From Methylobacterium sp. (GTDB lineage Bacteria; Pseudomonadota; Alphaproteobacteria; Rhizobiales; Beijerinckiaceae): a stretch of 17,494 bases of DNA. Both the position numbers and the translations under genes were made by a program. The stretch is taken from NCBI GenBank assembly GCA_021154065.1, contig JAJKJG010000352.1, forward strand, positions 1-17,494. Direction: 5' to 3'. The notes beneath the pieces were generated by a model. It saw nothing but the letters and a program-made list of their open reading frames with translations. It was not told the origin of the DNA and ran no database searches. Shown piece by piece: positions 1 to 6,851 of the stretch (within the stretch, counting starts at the first letter, position 1; every line of letters starts with the position of its first letter).

Positions 1-855
1 ATCAACACCGGCTGCAATTCGGATGCCCTGCGCGGCGTGAGCTGCAACCCGTACATGTTCCACATCGAGGCGGCGAACTCGATGTATGTCGAGGGCGTCG
101 GCAACTACTTCCTGCGCGAGAACCTCGTGAAGGGCAAGAAGTGGTACACGCTGACCGCCGACTACGCTTTCGGCCACGACCTCGCCAAGGTCGCCCGCAA
201 GTTCCTCGAGAAGCACGGCGGCACCCTTGCCGCCGACGAGCTCGTGCCGACCGACGCCACCGACTTCAGCCCCTATCTCCTGAAGATCCGCCAGGCCCGG
301 CCAGACATCGTCGCCTCGAACCTCGCCGGCAATCAGATCACCAACTTCATCAAGCAATATGCCGAGTACGGGCTGCCGTTCCCGGTCGTCGGCTTCGGCT
401 TCGACACCGCCGTCGCCTGGGGCGCCGGCAAGGGCAACTTCTCCGGCATCTGGCCGCTCGTCTGGCACCATCTCGTCGACACGCCCTCGTCGAAGAAATA
501 CGTCGAGGCGTTCAGCAAGAAATACGGCAAGCCTCCCGAGAACCAGAGCTGGGGCGACTACAACTCGCTCAAGATCGTCGCCCAGTCGATGAACGAGATC
601 AAATCCGCTGATCCGCAGAAGCTTGCCGAGCATCTGCGCAAGGGCGCGAAGTTCGATGTCGGCAAGGCCCGGGAGGCTTACTTCCGCGCTTACGACAATC
701 AGATGATCATGGAGATGTACGCGGTCCGGGCGAAGGAAGCCTCGAAGATGAAGGACCAGTGGGACATCTACGACCCGCTCGGCTCGGTCCCCGGCCCGAA
801 CGAGGACATGGAGGTGCTCGCCCCGCCAAAGGACGGAACCTGCAAGATGACCTGA
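1..855 (+). CDS. Liv-type ABC transporter substrate-binding protein, 5'-truncated by the window edge
   Basis: The frame is open from base 1 and ends at TGA 853-855, giving 284 residues of a protein that is usually about 400 long, so the signal peptide and first part of the N-terminal lobe lie outside the window. The fragment resembles the periplasmic binding proteins of branched-chain amino acid (Liv/HAAT) importers (Peripla_BP_6 type). Visible family features are a KKWYTLTADYAFGHD stretch (interlobe strand and helix), a DFSPYLLKIRQARPDIV stretch, and a later NQSWGDYNSLKIVAQS helix. It would capture the ligand in the periplasm and hand it to the LivH/LivMGF core encoded 1.4 kb downstream. The family binds amino acids but also amides, urea, aromatic acids and other small polar compounds, so the ligand is unknown. 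The separation from livH by a repeat-protein gene is unusual. The family call is solid; leucine specificity should not be assumed. Confidence 0.9.
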   Translation: MNTGCNSDALRGVSCNPYMFHIEAANSMYVEGVGNYFLRENLVKGKKWYTLTADYAFGHDLAKVARKFLEKHGGTLAADELVPTDATDFSPYLLKIRQARPDIVASNLAGNQITNFIKQYAEYGLPFPVVGFGFDTAVAWGAGKGNFSGIWPLVWHHLVDTPSSKKYVEAFSKKYGKPPENQSWGDYNSLKIVAQSMNEIKSADPQKLAEHLRKGAKFDVGKAREAYFRAYDNQMIMEMYAVRAKEASKMKDQWDIYDPLGSVPGPNEDMEVLAPPKDGTCKMT

Positions 856-867
856 TCGGATCAGGTC
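849..867. repeat. 9-bp perfect inverted repeat over the stop codon of the binding-protein gene
   Basis: The arms GACCTGATC (849-857) and GATCAGGTC (859-867) are perfect reverse complements around a single G, and the first arm includes the TGA stop. In RNA the innermost pairs would open into the loop. No T-run follows, so it is not a classical intrinsic terminator. It could stabilise the 3' end of the binding-protein message, which would suit the higher level that binding proteins need relative to permeases. Confidence 0.4.
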
Positions 868-1066
868 ATCCCGGCCGGAGCGCGGGGAAGAGCCGGGATC
901 TCGCGCCGGAATGGGCGTGCTGATTCCTCCCCGGCAAGGGAGGTCGATTCGCGCGGTCACGCGTGAGCGGGGCGGGGCGGAAACTCGTCGTGGACGGCCA
1001 GCGTCGCGTCTCCGCCCAACCCCGGCGGCGCCGACGTGTCCGTCTCGGCCCTCCCCTCGCGGGGAG
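868..1066. repeat. Cluster of short palindromic intergenic repeats between the binding-protein and repeat-protein genes
   Basis: Four dyads lie in this non-coding stretch. ATCCCGGC (868-875) pairs with GCCGGGAT (892-899), which resembles the ATCCCGG...CCGGGAT repeat I recall as common in Rhizobiales. CCTCCC (926-931) pairs with GGGAGG (938-943). TCACGCGTGA (957-966) is a perfect palindrome. CTCCCC (1051-1056) pairs with GGGGAG (1061-1066) around TCGC and is followed by a GGGTGCGGCGGGG tail, another widespread alphaproteobacterial repeat. The last hairpin lies just upstream of the Shine-Dalgarno sequence of the next gene. The elements may be dispersed repeats with an effect on message stability or termination; that role is inferred. 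Confidence 0.55.
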
Positions 1067-1102
1067 GGAGGGTGCGGCGGGGCCTCGAGGCAAGGAGAAT
1101 CC

Positions 1103-2248
1103 ATGGACGAGATCTCGATTACCGCGTCGACCACGGCAAACCAGCCCGCCCTTGCCGGCTTCCGCGGCACCCAGTTCATCGCGGTGTGGGAGGACTTCAG
1201 CGACGGCAGCATCAGGGGCCAGATGCTGTCCACGGCCGGGAAGCCGGCCGGCGACTCCTTTCTGGTCAACGTCCCGGGGCAGCCGGGGACAAAGCGGCGG
1301 CTGCCGGCGATCGTCGAGACCGGCGGGGGGTTCGTCGTCGCCTGGAACGAGCAGGCGGCCGGCACCGCCCCGGGCGGCGGCGCGCAGCTGAAGCTGCGGA
1401 CCTTCGACGCCGACACCTTGTCGGGCGCGGAAATTCAGGTGAGCTCGGCCGAGGTCGAGCCGCTGATCCGGCCTGCCCTCGCGCGCCTGAGCGACGGCGG
1501 CTTCGTCGTCGCGTGGGCGGACAAGCGGGCGGACGAGCGCATCCGCGCGCAGCGCTTCGGCTTCGAGGGCGAGAAGGCCGGCCCCGAGTTTCGCGCCAAC
1601 ACCATCGCAGGGCTGCATCGCGTCCCGATGGTCGCCAGTCTCACCAACGACGCCCTCGCGATCGGCTGGCGCGCGCGCCTGCAGCCGGCCTTGTCGCTGC
1701 ACCTTCAGCTCTTCGACGCCGAAGGTCCGGGCGGCGAGCAGGCTACCGGCATCGAGATCACCGAGGCCGCCATTACAGCGCTCGATTCGGGCCGCTTCGT
1801 CGTGGTGCATGTGCGCAGCGCCGGCGACAGCGAGCCCGGCTTCGAGACGACCGTCGCCCACGCAAGCGTCTTCGAAGCGGGCGGCGCCTTCTCGGGCCGC
1901 CGGTTTGCCGCGACCGCGGGCCGGATCCTGTCGTCGTGGCCGACGGTCGTGGCCCTCTCCGGCGGCCGCTTCGTCCTCGCCTGGACCGAGGTCAACGTCG
2001 ACGCGCCCGGCGCCGGGACGAACGTCATGGCGCGGCTGTTTTCCGAAACCCAGGGAGCGATCGGAAAGCCCGTGCAGGTCAACACCTCGACCGGACATCA
2101 GCGCTTCAGCCTCTCCGCAGCGGCGACCGCCGGTCCGGACGGGGAGACGCTGTTTGCGGCCTGGAACGACGACAGCCCGACGGTCGGCACGAACCCGGCG
2201 CACGCCTTGCGCGGCCGGCCGCTGCCGATCCCGGCCGGGGGCTTCTAG
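1103..2248 (+). CDS. Repeat protein, predicted seven-bladed beta-propeller of unknown function
   Basis: This is a 381-residue protein. ATG 1103 is chosen because AAGGAG (1092-1097) lies 5 bases upstream; the frame stays open further upstream but runs through intergenic palindromes. A motif of the form GGFVVAW recurs seven times with its aromatic position at W29, W81, W138, W189, H236, W294 and W354, at intervals of 47-60 residues. It is usually followed by a polar DG/DK turn and a strand such as IRAQRF or LHLQLFD. Seven such units fit a seven-bladed beta-propeller, though no structure confirms it. Similar GGFVVAW repeats occur in large alphaproteobacterial RTX-type surface proteins, but no calcium-binding GGxGxD nonapeptides are present here. 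No signal peptide or membrane segment is visible, so a cytoplasmic location is likely. It sits between the binding protein and livH of an importer operon, which suggests a co-expressed sensor, scaffold or enzyme. No function is assigned. Confidence 0.8.
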   Translation: MDEISITASTTANQPALAGFRGTQFIAVWEDFSDGSIRGQMLSTAGKPAGDSFLVNVPGQPGTKRRLPAIVETGGGFVVAWNEQAAGTAPGGGAQLKLRTFDADTLSGAEIQVSSAEVEPLIRPALARLSDGGFVVAWADKRADERIRAQRFGFEGEKAGPEFRANTIAGLHRVPMVASLTNDALAIGWRARLQPALSLHLQLFDAEGPGGEQATGIEITEAAITALDSGRFVVVHVRSAGDSEPGFETTVAHASVFEAGGAFSGRRFAATAGRILSSWPTVVALSGGRFVLAWTEVNVDAPGAGTNVMARLFSETQGAIGKPVQVNTSTGHQRFSLSAAATAGPDGETLFAAWNDDSPTVGTNPAHALRGRPLPIPAGGF

Positions 2249-2279
2249 GCCAGCCGTGAAGCGCATCTGAGGCGCCGGC

Positions 2280-3155
2280 GTGCAGCTCATCTTCCTTCTC
2301 GAGCAGGTGCTGAACGGGCTTCTCGTCGGCGCCTACTACCTCCTCATCGCGCTCGGGCTCTCGCTGATCTTCTCGCTCGGCGGCATCGTCAACCTCGCCC
2401 ATGGCGGCTTCTACGCCATCGGCGCCTATCTTGCCGTCCTGCTCGCGCCGCGCCTCGGCTTCGGCGGCGCCTTCGTCGCCGCGCCGGTGCTGGTCGGCCT
2501 CATCGGCGTGATCTTCGAGCGGCTGTTCTTCCGCCGTTTCTACCGCTCCGACCCGATCCTGAGCCTCCTCCTCACCTTCGGCCTTGCGATGGTGATCGAG
2601 CAGTCGCTGCGCATGATCTTCGGCGCGGCGCCGCTGCCGTTCTCGATCCCGCCCGAGCTCCGCGGGCAGCTCTTCATCGGCGACTTCATCTACCCGCGCT
2701 ACCGGCTGATGATCTTCGGCGTCGCGCTCGCCGCCGTCGCCGCGACCTGGTTCCTCGTCTACCGCACCGCGTTTGGGCGCGTCGTGCGGGCGGGCGTGCA
2801 GAACCCCGACATGGTCGGCGCGCTCGGCATCTCGCTGCAACCCTACATGACCGCCGTCGCGGCGCTCGGGGTCGGGCTCGCCGGGCTCGCCGGCGTGCTG
2901 CTCGCGCCGATCTCCGGCGTCCATCCGGCGATGGGCGCCGAGATCCTCACCGCCGCCTTCGTCGTCGTGGTGATCGGCGGGCTCGGATCGTTCTGGGGGG
3001 TGATCGCCGCCGCCGCCCTCGTCGGCGTCGTGCGCGGGGTGACGATCTACGTCAACCCGTCCTACGGCGAGGCGTCGATGTACCTCCTGATGGCGCTCGT
3101 GCTGCTGACGCGCCCGCGCGGGCTCCTCGGCGAGCGCATCCAGAAATTCGAGTAG
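2280..3155 (+). CDS. livH: Branched-chain amino acid-type ABC transporter permease, LivH family
   Basis: This 291-residue inner-membrane permease has the usual LivH length. It starts at GTG 2280, preceded by TGAGG (2268-2272) with 7 bases spacing; the N-terminus MQLIFLLEQVLNGLLVGAYY matches the family. Several hydrophobic membrane helices are evident. The signature around IVNLAHGGFYAIGAYLA (first third) and the VVIGGLGSFWGVIAAA segment near the C-terminus are typical of Liv permeases. It should form one half of the transmembrane channel, the other half being the LivM domain of the next gene, only 3 bases downstream (stop TAG 3153-3155, next ATG 3159). That spacing points to translational coupling. 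As with all Liv-type permeases, family membership does not fix the substrate. Confidence 0.93.
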   Translation: MQLIFLLEQVLNGLLVGAYYLLIALGLSLIFSLGGIVNLAHGGFYAIGAYLAVLLAPRLGFGGAFVAAPVLVGLIGVIFERLFFRRFYRSDPILSLLLTFGLAMVIEQSLRMIFGAAPLPFSIPPELRGQLFIGDFIYPRYRLMIFGVALAAVAATWFLVYRTAFGRVVRAGVQNPDMVGALGISLQPYMTAVAALGVGLAGLAGVLLAPISGVHPAMGAEILTAAFVVVVIGGLGSFWGVIAAAALVGVVRGVTIYVNPSYGEASMYLLMALVLLTRPRGLLGERIQKFE

Positions 3156-3158
3156 CCG

Positions 3159-5675
3159 ATGCGGCGGGACCATGCGCCTCTACTGATCGCGGCCGTCGCT
3201 CTCGCGGTGCTGCCCTTCGTGCTCGACCGGATCGGACTGCCCCTGCGCACCTCGATCGATGTGGTGGTGTTCGCGATCGCCTGCCTCGGCTTGAACGTGC
3301 TTGTCGGCTACACCGGCCTCGTCTCCTTCGGCCACGGCGCCTGGTTCGGGCTTGGCGCTTATGCGGCGGCGATCTCGCAGAAATACTGGTTCACCGGCAG
3401 CATCGTCCTGCCGGCCTTCTTCGCCGTCCTTTTCATCGCCGTCACCGCGGCGCTCGCCGGCGCGCTGATCCTGCGCCGGCGCGGCGTCTATTTCTCGCTT
3501 CTGACGCTTGCCTTGACGGCGCTCCTGTTCGCGATCGGGTATCGCTGGACGGAGTTCACCGGCGGCGAGAGCGGGCTCGGCGGCGTCACGCGTGCGACCG
3601 TGCTCGGCCTGAACCTCGAGCGTGACGCTGACTACTACTGGGTCGTTGCAGCCGTCGGGTTCGTCGTCGCCTTCCTGCTCTGGCGCTTCCACCGCTCGCC
3701 GGCCGGCAGCGTCCTCGTCGCGATCCGCGAGAACGAGCAGCGCGCCCGCTTTCTCGGCTACCCGACGAACCGCTACAAGCTCCTCGGCTTCGTCATCTCG
3801 GCGACGGTCGTCGGCATTGCCGGCGTGCTCTCGGTGTTCAACCACCGCTTCGCGGCGGCCGAGCCGCTCGCCGTCGCCTTCTCGGGCGAGCTCATCGCCA
3901 TGGTGGTGATCGGCGGCATGCGCAGCTTCCTCGGGCCGGCGCTCGGGGCGCTGTTCTACATCCTGTTCCGCGAATTCCTGTCGATCTGGACGCCGAGCTG
4001 GCTGTTCTATTTCGGCATCCTCTTCGTCGGCTTCATCATGTTCTCGCCGACCGGCCTCGTCGGGGTTGCGCAGCGCCTCTTGACACCGTTCCGCAAGCCG
4101 ATCGAGGAAGAAGCCGCGATGGCCGGCCGCACGCTCTCGGACGAGCCGCTGCCGGCCTTCCTCAAGCCCGCCGATCATGCCGCGGAGCCGATCCTCGAGG
4201 CGCGCGGCATCGCCAAGAGCTTCGGCGGCATCAAGGCCGTGCAGGGCGTCGACATCCTGGTGCGCGACCGCAGCCTGCACGCGCTGATCGGCCCGAACGG
4301 CGCCGGCAAGACCACGGCCTTCAACCTGATCTCCGGGATGTTTGTGCCGGACGAAGGCGAGATCCTCCTCGGCGGCCGCTCGATCGCCGGCTTGAGCCCG
4401 GAGGCGATCACCGCGGCCGGGATCGGCCGCTCCTTCCAGATCACCAATCTGTTCCCGGCGCTCTCGGTCGAGGAGAACGTGCGGCTCGCGATCCAGGCGC
4501 GCCATCGGCACCGCTTCGATCCATGGGCGCAGGCGCGCGCGTTCGCCGACATCGAGCGCGAGACCGCGGCGCTCATCCGCTATCTCGGCGTCGCCGGCAT
4601 GGAGCAGGCCGAGGCCGGCGCGCTCTCGTATGGCGGGCAGCGCCTCCTCGACATGGGCCTCGCGCTCGCGACGAAGCCGCGGCTGCTGCTGCTCGACGAG
4701 CCGCTCGCCGGGCTTGCCGCCGCCGAGCGCCAGCGCATCGGCGACATCGTCAAGCGCATCTCATCGGACGTGCCCGTGCTCCTCGTCGAGCACGACATCG
4801 ACCGGGTGTTCCAGATCGCCGATGCCGTCACCGTCATGAACGAAGGCCGTGTGCTCGTCGACGGCACCGTCGAGGACGCCCGGTCGAACCCGCGCGTCCA
4901 GGAGGTCTATATCGGCACCGGCGCCGTGACGCTGGCGGCAAAGCCGCGCGAGAGCGCCGCCGAGCCGGCGATGCTTCTTGCCGCCTCGGGGGTGAATACC
5001 TACTACGGCAAGAGCCACGTCCTGGTCGACGTCGCCTTCGACGTACGTCAGCACGAGATCGTGGCGCTGCTCGGCCGCAACGGGGCCGGCAAGTCGACGC
5101 TGCTCAAGACGTTGATCGGCATCGCTCCCCCGGCCGCGGGCTCGATCCGGCTCGGAACCCAGGAGATCGCCGGCCTGCCCTCGGCCGAAATCGCGCGCCT
5201 CGGCGTCGGCTACGTCCCGCAGGGGCGCGGGCTCTTCGCCGGCATGTCGGTGGCGCAGAACCTCGAGCTCGGCCGCCTCAAGCGCCAGACCGGCCACGGC
5301 GTGCGCTGGGACCTCGAGCGCATCTTCGCCTACTTCCCGCGTCTCGCCGAGCGCCTCGACACCCCCGCCGATTTCCTCTCCGGCGGCGAGCAGCAGATGG
5401 TGGCGGTCGCCCGCGCGCTCTCCGGCGACGTGCGCGTGCTCCTCCTCGACGAGCCTTTCGAGGGCCTCGCACCGACCGTCATCGAGCAGCTCTTCGAGAG
5501 CTTCGACAAGCTCCGCCACGAGGTCTCGATCGTCATCGTCGACCATCACCTCGATCTTGCCCTGGCGCTTTCCGACCGCACCGTCGCGCTCGAGCGCGGC
5601 CGCGTGATCCACAGCGGGCTGTCGAGGGACCTTCGCGACGACCTCGCTTTGCGGCGCAAGGTGCTGTGGCTGTGA
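3159..5675 (+). CDS. LivM-LivG-LivF triple fusion: ABC importer permease plus two ATPases in one chain
   Basis: This 838-residue protein joins three normally separate subunits. Residues 1 to about 315 form a LivM permease with a GYTGLVSFGHG signature and the cytoplasmic coupling loop around R190-E191-N192. Residues about 343-600 form a LivG ATPase: Walker A GPNGAGKTT 378-386, signature LSYGGQ 489-494, Walker B LLLLDEP 509-515, then the switch histidine in VEHD. Residues 605-838 form a LivF ATPase: Walker A GRNGAGKST 639-647, signature LSGGEQQ 740-746, Walker B VLLLDEP 760-766, then VDHH. All catalytic motifs are intact, so both ATP sites should work. With LivH it makes a complete importer core from two chains. 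LivM-LivG fusions are familiar; adding LivF is less common. Start ATG 3159 is 3 bases after livH. An internal ATG at 4119 (M321), preceded by GAGGAA (4104-4109), lies in the linker where a free LivG would begin. Confidence 0.93.
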   Translation: MRRDHAPLLIAAVALAVLPFVLDRIGLPLRTSIDVVVFAIACLGLNVLVGYTGLVSFGHGAWFGLGAYAAAISQKYWFTGSIVLPAFFAVLFIAVTAALAGALILRRRGVYFSLLTLALTALLFAIGYRWTEFTGGESGLGGVTRATVLGLNLERDADYYWVVAAVGFVVAFLLWRFHRSPAGSVLVAIRENEQRARFLGYPTNRYKLLGFVISATVVGIAGVLSVFNHRFAAAEPLAVAFSGELIAMVVIGGMRSFLGPALGALFYILFREFLSIWTPSWLFYFGILFVGFIMFSPTGLVGVAQRLLTPFRKPIEEEAAMAGRTLSDEPLPAFLKPADHAAEPILEARGIAKSFGGIKAVQGVDILVRDRSLHALIGPNGAGKTTAFNLISGMFVPDEGEILLGGRSIAGLSPEAITAAGIGRSFQITNLFPALSVEENVRLAIQARHRHRFDPWAQARAFADIERETAALIRYLGVAGMEQAEAGALSYGGQRLLDMGLALATKPRLLLLDEPLAGLAAAERQRIGDIVKRISSDVPVLLVEHDIDRVFQIADAVTVMNEGRVLVDGTVEDARSNPRVQEVYIGTGAVTLAAKPRESAAEPAMLLAASGVNTYYGKSHVLVDVAFDVRQHEIVALLGRNGAGKSTLLKTLIGIAPPAAGSIRLGTQEIAGLPSAEIARLGVGYVPQGRGLFAGMSVAQNLELGRLKRQTGHGVRWDLERIFAYFPRLAERLDTPADFLSGGEQQMVAVARALSGDVRVLLLDEPFEGLAPTVIEQLFESFDKLRHEVSIVIVDHHLDLALALSDRTVALERGRVIHSGLSRDLRDDLALRRKVLWL

Positions 5676-5699
5676 CGGCTGCCCGGACCGAACCCAACT

Positions 5700-5857
5700 C
5701 TCCTCATCCTGAGGTGCGAGCGCAGCGAGCCTCGAAGGACGCAACCCTGTCCATGCAGCGCCCGACCGCCGGTGCGTGCTTCGAGGCTCGTCGCGGAGCC
5801 TGCCTTGGGCCGGCCGGAGGCCGGACCCGGGGGCTCCTCGCACCTCAGCATGAGGAG
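5700..5857. repeat. Composite palindromic intergenic repeat (CTCATCCTGAGGTGCGAG type)
   Basis: The outer arms are 5700-5720 (begins CTCCTCATCCTGAGG) and 5837-5857 (reverse complement, 20 of 21 bases matching). Nested inside are perfect 12-base arms CGAGCCTCGAAG (5726-5737) and CTTCGAGGCTCG (5779-5790). I recognise this as a dispersed intergenic palindrome common in Rhizobiales, usually found between genes and often near 3' ends. It separates the transporter genes from the first catabolic dehydrogenase and could form a long hairpin in RNA that stabilises or attenuates the transcript. It carries no gene of its own. Confidence 0.8.
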
Positions 5858-5895
5858 AGGGAAAGCGCCGAGCAAGCAAGAGCGAGGACGAGATC

Positions 5896-6828
5896 ATGCC
5901 GACCGCCGCCATCGTAGGCTCCGGCCTCATCGGCCGCTCCTGGGCCATCGTCTTTGCCCGGGGCGGCTGGGACGTGCGCCTGTCCGATCCGAGTCCCGAG
6001 GCGCTCGAGGCCGCGCCGCGTCTCATCCGTGAGGGACTCGACGAGCTTGCCGCGGCCGGCATCGTCGACGACCCGGCCGGCGCCGCGGCGCGGGTCTCGG
6101 TGGCGCCGTCGCTGGCGGACGCCGTAGCGGGCGTCGACCTCGTGCAGGAGAACGGGCCCGAGCGGGTCGAGGACAAGCGCCGAATCTTCGCCGAGCTCGA
6201 TGCCGCGGCGCCGCGCGAGGCGATCCTCGCCTCCTCGACCTCGGCGATCGTCGCCTCGAAATTCACCGAGGACCTCGCCGGCCGCGGGCGCTGCCTCGTC
6301 GCTCATCCCGTGAACCCGCCGCATCTCGTGCCCATCGTCGAGCTCTGCGGGGCGCCCTGGACCTCGCCGGACGCGATCGCGCGGGCGCGACGGATCTACG
6401 AGAGCGTCGACCAGGCGCCGATCACCGTGAACCGAGAGATCGAGGGCTTCGTCCTCAACCGGCTCCAGGTGGCGCTGCTCGCGGAAGCCTTCCGGCTCGT
6501 CGGCGACGGTGTCGTCTCGCCGCAGGATCTCGACAAGACGCTCTCGGACGGGCTCGGGCTGCGCTGGTCCTTCATGGGGCCGTTCCAGACGATCGAGCTC
6601 AACGCGCCCGGCGGCATTCCCGACTACTGCGCCCGCTACGGCGACTTCTTCCGCCGCACCACCGGCGATCCGCCGGCAGCGGCCGTGTGGGACGAGGCGA
6701 ACCTCGCGCGCGTCATGAAGGCCTGGGGCAAGTCGCCGTCGAAAGAGGAGGTTGCGCGCCGCACCGCCTGGCGCGACAAGCGCCTCACGGCGCTCATGGC
6801 GCATAAGCGCGCGCAACCCGGCAATTGA
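5896..6828 (+). CDS. 3-hydroxyacyl-CoA dehydrogenase-like NAD-dependent dehydrogenase, lambda-crystallin / L-gulonate 3-dehydrogenase family
   Basis: This 310-residue soluble oxidoreductase has an N-terminal Rossmann fold with GSGLIG (8-13) and an aspartate at D31 that favours NAD over NADP. The catalytic His-Glu pair of the HAD superfamily appears as H137 (in AHPVNPPH) and E149 (in PIVEL), with an SSTS segment before it. The C-terminal helical domain has the segments EGFVLNRLQ and LGLRWSFMGP, which together with AHPVNPP recall lambda-crystallin (CRYL1, L-gulonate 3-dehydrogenase) more closely than fatty-acid HADs or carnitine dehydrogenase. Such enzymes oxidise a beta-hydroxy acid to a beta-keto acid, which fits the BKACE gene 23 bases downstream. 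The start ATG 5896 has a GCGAGGA-like ribosome-binding site at 5882-5888. The substrate is unknown; a 3-hydroxy acid without CoA is the best guess. Confidence 0.88.
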   Translation: MPTAAIVGSGLIGRSWAIVFARGGWDVRLSDPSPEALEAAPRLIREGLDELAAAGIVDDPAGAAARVSVAPSLADAVAGVDLVQENGPERVEDKRRIFAELDAAAPREAILASSTSAIVASKFTEDLAGRGRCLVAHPVNPPHLVPIVELCGAPWTSPDAIARARRIYESVDQAPITVNREIEGFVLNRLQVALLAEAFRLVGDGVVSPQDLDKTLSDGLGLRWSFMGPFQTIELNAPGGIPDYCARYGDFFRRTTGDPPAAAVWDEANLARVMKAWGKSPSKEEVARRTAWRDKRLTALMAHKRAQPGN

Positions 6829-6851
6829 GACGCGAGAGGGACCCGAGAACC

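Noticed and set aside
866..2290. Long minus-strand open frame opposite the propeller-like gene
   Set aside because: Its translation is arginine-, glycine- and alanine-rich without recognisable motifs, and it mirrors a plus-strand gene with clear repeats and a good ribosome-binding site. Long antisense frames are expected in GC-rich coding DNA.
3180..4511. A 443-codon minus-strand open frame opposite the Liv fusion
   Set aside because: The product is a run of D, E, R and A residues with no family features, and the plus strand encodes an unmistakable ABC transporter.
4523..5917. A 464-codon plus-strand frame overlapping the LivG and LivF domains
   Set aside because: An arginine/alanine-rich shadow of the real frame that also runs through the intergenic palindrome at 5700-5857.
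5896..6828. Naming the dehydrogenase L-carnitine dehydrogenase because BKACE is next to it
   Set aside because: The AHPVNPP, VLNRLQ and LGLRWSFMGP segments resemble lambda-crystallin/L-gulonate dehydrogenase more, and no betainyl-CoA thioesterase or quaternary-amine transporter is present.
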